From positions 2,706 through 16,216 of the forward strand of contig MHLS01000052.1 of the NCBI GenBank assembly GCA_001819095.1: a stretch of 13,511 nt of DNA, read 5' to 3'. Below, in pieces: positions 5,806 to 10,044 of the stretch. The translations under genes and the position numbers were made by a program. Each line of letters begins with the position of its first letter. The stretch's first letter is position 1. This DNA comes from Candidatus Lloydbacteria bacterium RIFCSPLOWO2_02_FULL_54_12 (GTDB lineage Bacteria; Patescibacteriota; Minisyncoccia; Phycocordibacterales; UBA6899). The notes under the pieces are model-generated. The model saw nothing but the letters and a program-made list of their open reading frames with translations, was not told where the DNA came from and ran no database searches.

Positions 5806-6213
5806 CTATTCGTTATTGAGGTCTCCTCGCAAACCATTGACCTTATCCAAATAACTTTGGAGTACAATCGCCGCGGCCGATGCGTCGTTGGTCTTCCCTG
5901 TGCCGGTCATGCGCGCGGCCTCCCGCGACGAAAGCACCTCCGGCATAAGTTCAACCGAAAGTCCGGTTTCTTTTTTTAACTCCTCGGCGAACAAAGCCGC
6001 CTTGCGCATGACGGGATTCGGCTTTCCCGAAAAGTCCCGTGACTCGCCGAGCACAATCACCTCGACGCCCTCGTCCCGACAGATCGACGCGACCGTTTCG
6101 GATAATATTTTCGTATGGGGTATGACCCGAAGCGGAAAAGCCATCCGCCCCTCACTATCCGAGGTGGCAATGCCGACACGCTTTGTTCCGTAATCAACGC
6201 AAAGATATTTCAT
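5806..6213 (-). CDS. ruvX: RuvX/YqgF family protein (putative pre-16S rRNA nuclease)
   Basis: 135 residues with an RNase H-like fold. DYGTKRVGIA at residues 7-16 holds the first catalytic Asp (Asp7), and NDASAAAIVLQSYLD at 109-123 holds the last (Asp110). The middle motif, usually DERLxxxEA, reads PEVLSSREA with Glu92 kept, so all three acidic positions are present but the second motif is divergent. Family members trim the 16S rRNA 5' end and are nearly universal in bacteria. I chose the ATG at 6213 because Asp7 is then where the family has it; a GTG at 6249 would add 12 residues and lies 7 bases after a TATATA, so a longer leaderless start is possible. It follows tRNA-Ser on the same strand. 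Confidence 0.9.
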   Translation of the reverse strand: MKYLCVDYGTKRVGIATSDSEGRMAFPLRVIPHTKILSETVASICRDEGVEVIVLGESRDFSGKPNPVMRKAALFAEELKKETGLSVELMPEVLSSREAARMTGTGKTNDASAAAIVLQSYLDKVNGLRGDLNNE

Positions 6214-6288
6214 ATTTATTGGCGGGAGCTTGCGAAGACGCAACTCCACTTGGATTTATATAGTCGCTTCGCTTCTTATAAATCTCGG

Positions 6289-6375
6289 CGGAGGAGGTGA
6301 GATTCGAACTCACGGTCCCCTTGCGGGGACGGCGCATTTCAAGTGCGCTGGAATAAACCACTATCCGACTCCTCC
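6289..6375 (-). tRNA. tRNA-Ser, anticodon TGA
   Basis: An 87-nt class II tRNA: acceptor GGAGGAG/CTCCTCC; anticodon arm GCGCA-CTTGAAA-TGCGC giving TGA (UCA codons); a long variable arm GTCCCC-GCAA-GGGGAC; T arm GTGAG-TTCGAAT-CTCAC; discriminator G, as expected for Ser. CCA is not encoded. The first 15 bases overlap the end of the HNH gene. A TTTATA...TATAAA inverted repeat lies about 5-35 bases downstream (6255-6281). Confidence 0.95.
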
Positions 6376-6858
6376 GTGCTCTGCAACATTTTTCAACCAA
6401 CTTTTTTTCAAGTAGTGTTCTTCGCAATGACAATTCGGGCAAATAAGCTCAAGATTCTCTACGCGATTATCATTATGGTTCCTATTTTTATGGTGAACTT
6501 GTAATATTTCATATTTATTATAACCGCACTTCTCGCAACTTTTTCCTCTTTCACTTAACAGTCTGATCTTTATTGCGCGTTGTTCTACTACTTTGTCTCT
6601 TGGTCTATTGATTTTATATTTGATGCCCTCACGATGTTTGTTCGCGCATCCTCTGCTACAAGTTTTTCTGTGAAGACCAGCTAAAATTGGTTTTTGGCAA
6701 ATGACACAAGGGGCCTCTTTTCTACAAGAAATGCCAAAACAAGACATGCTACAAAAGGCTCGCCCTCTTGTTTTTTCTATTTCACGCGGTCTGCGATAAA
6801 TTGGATTCTTGCAAACCGTGCAATGGGTATTCGAATTTCTTTTATACTTCTCAGGCAC
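6361..6858 (-). CDS. HNH endonuclease with two N-terminal Cys zinc-binding modules
   Basis: 165 residues. The C-terminal HNH core is clear: CEKC (108-111), HHKN (122-125), VENLELICPNCHCEEH (133-148), with His123, Asn135 and His144 as likely active-site residues. Before it lie two Cys-rich treble-clef-like modules, CTVC...CSMSC (13-40) and CVIC...CSRGC (51-71). It starts with GTG at 6858; the preceding triplet in frame is TGA, so nothing earlier is possible. TATACT ends 6 bases before, suggesting a leaderless message. The gene is far more AT-rich than its neighbours and uses many AAA, AAT and ATT codons, which points to recent transfer. Its stop lies inside tRNA-Ser. Free-standing HNH genes of this kind are often phage- or intron-derived; the biological target is unknown. 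Confidence 0.85.
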   Translation of the reverse strand: MPEKYKRNSNTHCTVCKNPIYRRPREIEKTRGRAFCSMSCFGISCRKEAPCVICQKPILAGLHRKTCSRGCANKHREGIKYKINRPRDKVVEQRAIKIRLLSERGKSCEKCGYNKYEILQVHHKNRNHNDNRVENLELICPNCHCEEHYLKKSWLKNVAEHGGVG

Positions 6859-6864
6859 TCATCC

Positions 6865-6873
6865 AGTATACCA
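6865..6873 (-). promoter_or_regulatory. Extended -10 promoter of the HNH gene
   Basis: On the minus strand TGGTATACT (TGn plus a -10 with one mismatch), then 6 bases and the GTG start. No clear -35 box. This suggests a leaderless transcript. Confidence 0.45.
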
Positions 6874-6961
6874 CAAAATCACCGAGGGGGTCCTTCCTTT
6901 GTGGCACGATACTACTCCTCATCACACATTGCAATAAAGCCGTTTTTGTTGTTACGGAAAC

Positions 6962-6990
6962 TTGACAAAAAATTGGAAGTGTGATAGACT
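6962..6990 (+). promoter_or_regulatory. Sigma70-type promoter of the 7095 gene
   Basis: A perfect TTGACA (6962-6967), a 17-base spacer and TAGACT (6985-6990). It predicts a leader of nearly 100 bases before the ATG at 7095. Confidence 0.7.
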
Positions 6991-6996
6991 CTCCCG

Positions 6997-7094
6997 TAGG
7001 CAGAACGGTACGTTGATTCGCACGCATTGACTGCCCAAGGCAATACTTTCTTTCACCAGCAGTTCCCGACGCGCTTCGGCGCAAGGAGAGAGCC
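6997..7094 (+). promoter_or_regulatory. Structured 5' leader of the 7095 gene
   Basis: The leader holds TGCC / CAA / GGCA (7032-7042) and GCGC / TTCG / GCGC (7071-7082), a UUCG tetraloop hairpin that directly abuts the Shine-Dalgarno AAGGAG (7083-7088), itself 6 bases before the ATG. The hairpin may hold the ribosome site open or modulate access. I do not recognise a known riboswitch or protein-binding leader. Confidence 0.4.
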
Positions 7095-7979
7095 ATGGAA
7101 CAGACGCAAATTCAAGCCCACCGCGGCATCAACCCCATCGTCATCGGAGAGAACAAGCCGCGCGTGAAGACGGACCCGATCGAGGAGATCTTCGGCTTCA
7201 TCGCGAAAGCGGTCGAGTTCGCACAGTGGCTGTGGATCGTGGAGCGCATCGTGCAACTGAAGTTCAGGATGCCGAGCAAGGCGGTGTACGAGGCGCTCAA
7301 GCAGTGCCCGCAGTTCTTCGCGGGGTCCGAGCGCAACCTGCGCAAGGAGCTCTTCGAGAAATTTCGCGACCACATCTTGGACGGCCTCACCACCGAGAAC
7401 CTGCGCGAGTACGAACGCAAATTCATGGCGCTCGTCCAAGCGGCGTCGTTCATGGGTACGGGCGAGGTGCTCCGGCAAAAGGTGCTGGTCACACTGGCCT
7501 ACAAGACCGCGAACCTGCCGCTCCAGCGCGAGGTGAAGGAACGTGTCACGGCATGCGAACGCTACCACGGCGGGAAATACACCCCCGAGGACCTCGCGTA
7601 CGCGGGATATGTGCTCCACCAGGTGAACGGTGCGCTTCAGGTCTGGCTCCACCCCGAAACACGCGACTCGATCACCCGGAGTACGGTACACACGGAACGG
7701 CATGTTCCGAAACGCGGCGACAAACGCGGTGACCGGAGATCCGAGTTCGACGCGGGACCGGCGAAAGATCTGATGATGAACCGCGCCGGCCAATTGATCG
7801 AGGTGCGGAAGCACAAGCCGATCGTCGCACCCACGCCGGAAGAGCGGGCGGCAAAGGAGAAGGCCGCGGAAGCCGAGCGGAAACGCAAGGCGGACGCGGC
7901 GGCGGCGCAAGCGGCGAAGAAAAAGGACGTGGAAAAAGAGAAGAAGAAAAACAAGTCTGGCGGCAAGGACAAGAAGTAG
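7095..7979 (+). CDS. Conserved-looking hypothetical protein with Lys/Ala/Glu-rich tail
   Basis: 294 residues, family not recognised. Residues 25-190 look like a compact helical globular domain (for example EEIFGFIAKAVEFAQWLWIV, then MPSKAVYEALKQCPQFF), with no transmembrane helix or signal peptide. Residues 195-245 are basic and linker-like. From about 245 to the end is a low-complexity tail of E, A and K (PEERAAKEKAAEAERKRKA) closing in a poly-lysine stretch, which suggests nucleic-acid or ribosome contact. Translation signals are the best in the window: promoter TTGACA-17-TAGACT, Shine-Dalgarno AAGGAG at ideal spacing, and a strong terminator after the stop. GC-rich codons and monocistronic control suggest a well-expressed housekeeping-type protein. 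Function is unknown. Confidence 0.9.
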   Translation: MEQTQIQAHRGINPIVIGENKPRVKTDPIEEIFGFIAKAVEFAQWLWIVERIVQLKFRMPSKAVYEALKQCPQFFAGSERNLRKELFEKFRDHILDGLTTENLREYERKFMALVQAASFMGTGEVLRQKVLVTLAYKTANLPLQREVKERVTACERYHGGKYTPEDLAYAGYVLHQVNGALQVWLHPETRDSITRSTVHTERHVPKRGDKRGDRRSEFDAGPAKDLMMNRAGQLIEVRKHKPIVAPTPEERAAKEKAAEAERKRKADAAAAQAAKKKDVEKEKKKNKSGGKDKK

Positions 7980-7994
7980 CGACATAGCAGCAAG

Positions 7995-8020
7995 GGGGGC
8001 TCCGGCCCCCTGTTTTTTTT
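7995..8020 (+). terminator. Strong intrinsic terminator after the 7095 gene
   Basis: GGGGGC / TCCG / GCCCCC (7995-8010), followed by TG and eight T residues (8013-8020), 15 bases after the stop codon. Confidence 0.9.
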
Positions 8021-8039
8021 ACCTCGTCAGAGGAAGGCA

Positions 8040-8082
8040 CAAGGTCGGACCCTAGGAATCGACTCTTCAAGGTCCGACCTTG
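8040..8082. repeat. Palindromic intergenic repeat, copy 2
   Basis: Perfect 12-base arms (CAAGGTCGGACC at 8040-8051, its complement at 8071-8082) around a 19-base loop. The loop is similar to that of the element at 5234-5287 in the same orientation, and the arms share the GGTCsGACC core, but the central base is swapped between arms (GGTCGGACC first here, GGTCCGACC first there), so pairing is kept. It lies between the terminator at 7995 and the next gene. Confidence 0.75.
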
Positions 8083-8136
8083 TACCCTATCTCTCAACTT
8101 GTGCTTGAACCACTACCCCAAAATCTCACCTGGTAC

Positions 8137-8142
8137 TATAAT
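8137..8142 (+). promoter_or_regulatory. Consensus -10 box just before the 8149 gene
   Basis: A perfect TATAAT, then GGTTAT, then ATG at 8149. There is no good -35 at 17 bases (TACCCC). The spacing predicts that transcription starts at the start codon. Confidence 0.5.
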
Positions 8143-8148
8143 GGTTAT

Positions 8149-8598
8149 ATGCAATGGGAAACACCCGAGCATCAATACAAGGAGAAGACGAACGATTGGT
8201 ACGCATCGGTAATCCTTATCGCCGGCGCACTCATTGCCGTCGAGTTCCTGTTGAACAACTTCCTCTTGATCACGCTCACCGTGATCGGCACGATCGCATT
8301 CCTTCTCCTTGCGGCGCGGCGTCCCGAACTCATGCATGTCGAGATCGGGAGTAGCGGGGTCCGCACCGGAAACCTCCTTCATCCGTACACGAGCCTCGAC
8401 GGTTTCACGATCGCCGAGTATGCGCACGAACACAGACTCCTGCTCGAATCAAACCGCCATTTTTTGCCGCTTATCGTCATTCCCATCCCAGACACGGTAA
8501 ATTCAGACGACGTGCGAAACGACATCGCGGAATACCTTCCGGAAAAAGAGCTCCACGAATCGCTTCCCCATCTTCTCTTTGAACGGCTCGGGTTCTGA
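8149..8598 (+). CDS. Small membrane protein with two helices and a soluble C-terminal domain
   Basis: 149 residues from the ATG at 8149. Layout: a polar N-terminus of about 17 residues, two transmembrane helices (about 19-35 and 38-55) as a hairpin, then a cytoplasmic domain of about 90 residues with alternating strands (MHVEIGSSGVRTGNLL, LDGFTIAEYAHEHRLLLES, LPLIVIPIPD) and a final helix region ending in LLFERLGF. This pattern resembles bacterial PH-like domains attached to membrane hairpins, but the resemblance is weak and I name no family. The frame is open upstream to a TTG at 8080, which would lie in the palindromic repeat; the ATG right after TATAAT is preferred. It precedes the EamA gene by 6 bases and is probably co-transcribed with it. 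Confidence 0.8.
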   Translation: MQWETPEHQYKEKTNDWYASVILIAGALIAVEFLLNNFLLITLTVIGTIAFLLLAARRPELMHVEIGSSGVRTGNLLHPYTSLDGFTIAEYAHEHRLLLESNRHFLPLIVIPIPDTVNSDDVRNDIAEYLPEKELHESLPHLLFERLGF

Positions 8599-8604
8599 AG
8601 GTCC

Positions 8605-9504
8605 ATGGCCGGTGTGGCGCCGAAAGAACGAAGGACAGCACTCCAGATCCTCTCATACATCGGCCTCATCTACGCCGCCCTCGCATGGGGGTCGACGTTC
8701 ATCATGGTGAAAAGTGCCGCCATGGAAACAGGGCCGCTTTTGCTTGTGGCTTACCGCTTCGGAGTCGCGGGTCTCGTCATGACGCTCTACCTTCTTCTTG
8801 CGGGTACGCCGCTCTTCCACCACTTGAGAGCAGGAGTAGGACTGGGTGCGCTCATCGCGCTCATGTACATTACGCAAACCGTCGGGCTCGTCTATACGAG
8901 TGCGACGAACTCCGGATTCATCACCGGACTTTTCGTTGTCTTCCTTCCGTTGTTCGTTTTTCTTTTCGAGCGAAAAGGGCCGACCTACCGCGACGGCGCC
9001 GTCATCCTCCTTGCCCTTTTGGGACTGTGGCTTCTCACCGGCGGACTCCACGGCGCGAACGCAGGCGACCTCATTACCGTCGTTGCGGCGGCGGCTTACG
9101 CGGCGTATATTCCGCTCGTCGACCGTGCGCTCCGAGACGGAGCTCGTCCGTTCACTCTGCTTACACAGTCATTTGTTGTGACGAGCGCCATCGCATTTCT
9201 CGGAGCCGTCATGCTCCGCGAGTCCTTCTCGGCGGGAAACGTCAACCTCTGGGGCGTGATCATTTTTCTTGCGCTCGTTCCGTCGCTTTCGGCGTACCTC
9301 GCGCAATTTTTCGCACAACGCTACGTCCTACCGCTTGCCGTCGGCGCGACGTTTCTCCTCGAGCCGGTCTTCGCGACCCTCTTCTCCGTCTACTGGGGCA
9401 AAGAACCGTTCTCCGATATGCAGTTCACGGGGGGTCTTGTCATTCTTCTTGCGATGGCCGCTTCCGTCGATTGGAAACGCGCCTCCCGAGGAGAAGCGGC
9501 CTGA
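8605..9504 (+). CDS. EamA/DMT family transporter
   Basis: 299 residues with ten predicted transmembrane helices in two five-helix halves, as in the drug/metabolite transporter superfamily. The first half begins IGLIYAALAWGSTFIMVKSA (near residues 19-38), matching the EamA entry motif W-G-s-xF; the YTSATNSGFITGLFVVFLPL segment (about 96-115) and LEPVFATLFSVYWGKEPFS (near 252-270, with the P-V-x-A-x-x-F pattern of helix 9) are also typical. Substrates in this family range from amino acids to metabolites and cannot be inferred. AAGG of the short upstream gap serves as a weak Shine-Dalgarno site 4 bases before ATG. It is probably translated from the same mRNA as the small membrane protein before it. 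Confidence 0.92.
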   Translation: MAGVAPKERRTALQILSYIGLIYAALAWGSTFIMVKSAAMETGPLLLVAYRFGVAGLVMTLYLLLAGTPLFHHLRAGVGLGALIALMYITQTVGLVYTSATNSGFITGLFVVFLPLFVFLFERKGPTYRDGAVILLALLGLWLLTGGLHGANAGDLITVVAAAAYAAYIPLVDRALRDGARPFTLLTQSFVVTSAIAFLGAVMLRESFSAGNVNLWGVIIFLALVPSLSAYLAQFFAQRYVLPLAVGATFLLEPVFATLFSVYWGKEPFSDMQFTGGLVILLAMAASVDWKRASRGEAA

Positions 9505-9537
9505 CTTCCAATCCGCCGATAAATGTGTTAGTGTGAC

Positions 9538-9552
9538 TCCGTTTTCAACGGA
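9538..9552 (+). repeat. Hairpin downstream of the EamA gene
   Basis: A perfect TCCGTT / TTC / AACGGA inverted repeat about 35 bases after the EamA stop. There is no T-run, so it may be an mRNA-end stabiliser or processing site rather than a terminator. Confidence 0.4.
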
Positions 9553-9556
9553 AGAA

Positions 9557-9617
9557 CTTCTCCTCGTCGTTCAATGGACCCCGGTAGCACTGCGAAGACT
9601 TGCTACGGGGCGAGAAG
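9557..9617 (+). pseudogene. Degenerate tRNA-Arg copy folded as a long hairpin
   Basis: Positions 9560-9578 match the first 19 bases of the intact tRNA-Arg at 9668 exactly, and the anticodon-loop sequence CTGCGAAG recurs at 9590, 30 bases in (31 in the intact gene). The middle has been replaced by CCCCGGTAGCA, which pairs with TGCTACGGGG (9601-9610), and CTTCTC (9557-9562) pairs GAGAAG (9612-9617). T arm and acceptor 3' strand are missing, so it cannot be a tRNA. It looks like a decayed tandem duplicate that has become, or been kept as, a hairpin with the arginine anticodon loop exposed. Confidence 0.55.
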
Positions 9618-9667
9618 TGACTTCGTGAGAGAAGGCTGAACCAAAAAGCGCATCAAAATATCTACAC

Positions 9668-9742
9668 CTCCTCGTCGTTCAATGGATAGGACACATCCCT
9701 GCGAAGGATGAAATCTAGGTTCGATTCCTAGCGGGGGGACCA
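9668..9742 (+). tRNA. tRNA-Arg, anticodon GCG, CCA encoded
   Basis: Acceptor CTCCTCG pairs CGGGGGG with two wobble pairs; D stem GTTC/GGAC; anticodon arm CATCC-CTGCGAA-GGATG gives GCG at 9701-9703; T arm CTAGG-TTCGATT-CCTAG; discriminator A at 9739, then encoded CCA. GCG reads CGC and CGU without inosine; most bacteria use ACG with A34 deaminated by TadA. The 3' end also takes part in a long downstream helix. Confidence 0.92.
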
Positions 9743-9788
9743 AAAGACACAACAACGCGCACTGTTGCGCGTTTTGTGCTTTTGGTCC
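9737..9788 (+). terminator. Long hairpin/terminator fused to the 3' end of tRNA-Arg(GCG)
   Basis: Inner stem AACGCGCA / CTGT / TGCGCGTT (9754-9773) followed by two more T residues, enclosed by CACAA/TTGTG and GGACCAAAAG/CTTTTGGTCC. The whole helix is about 23 bp with two single-base bulges. It starts within the tRNA acceptor end and takes in the CCA. Confidence 0.6.
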
Positions 9789-9800
9789 GACCGCAGCGAT

Positions 9801-9820
9801 GTTTCGCGAGCACGCGAAAC
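9801..9820. repeat. Perfect 8-bp hairpin
   Basis: GTTTCGCG / AGCA / CGCGAAAC, between the tRNA-Arg terminator and the larger palindrome that follows. Confidence 0.5.
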
Positions 9821-9823
9821 CGC

Positions 9824-9903
9824 GAGGTGGGGTCGCGAACACTTACGTATTTTGCGAGCAGTGCGGAGCAAAATACTTAGTGATTCGTGACACCGACCAC
9901 CTC
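9824..9903. repeat. 80-bp imperfect palindromic element with GAGGTGG...CCACCTC ends
   Basis: The ends GAGGTGG (9824-9830) and CCACCTC (9897-9903) are inverted copies. The inner arms GTATTTTGC (9847-9855) and GCAAAATAC (9868-9876) pair perfectly, and the sequence between (GGTCGCGAACACTTAC against GTGATTCGTGACACCGA) is partly complementary. In layout it resembles a small non-autonomous mobile element or a REP-like unit. Confidence 0.55.
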
Positions 9904-9968
9904 GTCTGACCGAAGCAAATAAGGTTCACCCGCTAAAGTCTTTAGCAACTCGTGACACTGACCACCTC
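9886..9968. repeat. Direct repeat pair flanking a hairpin
   Basis: CGTGACACCGACCACCTC at 9886-9903 recurs at 9951-9968 with one mismatch. Between them is GCTAAA / GTC / TTTAGC (9932-9946). The second copy is preceded by TTTAGCAACT where the first has CTTAGTGATT, so it may be half of a second palindromic element. The rest up to about 10007 holds no gene I can support. Confidence 0.5.
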
Positions 9969-10007
9969 AATACGATCACCGCTGTATCTCGTCCGGAAAT
10001 CGAGTCG

Positions 10008-10036
10008 TTGTTTTCACCGCGCGCGGTTGCTATAGT
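10008..10036 (+). promoter_or_regulatory. Extended -10 promoter of the glucan synthase gene
   Basis: A weak -35 TTGTTT (10008-10013), a 17-base spacer, and TGC plus TATAGT (10028-10036), with ATG 8 bases further on. No Shine-Dalgarno site, so the message would have almost no leader. Confidence 0.5.
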
Positions 10037-10044
10037 TGAGTGAT

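Noticed and set aside
7053..7985. 310-codon minus-strand open frame opposite the 7095 gene
   Set aside because: Leu/Arg-rich antisense shadow. The plus-strand gene has promoter, Shine-Dalgarno site and terminator.
9538..9617. Terminator for the EamA gene
   Set aside because: The two hairpins are strong, but neither is followed by a run of T residues.
9824..9968. Possible CRISPR array
   Set aside because: Only two direct repeat copies of 18 bases, with palindromic surroundings and no further units or cas genes.
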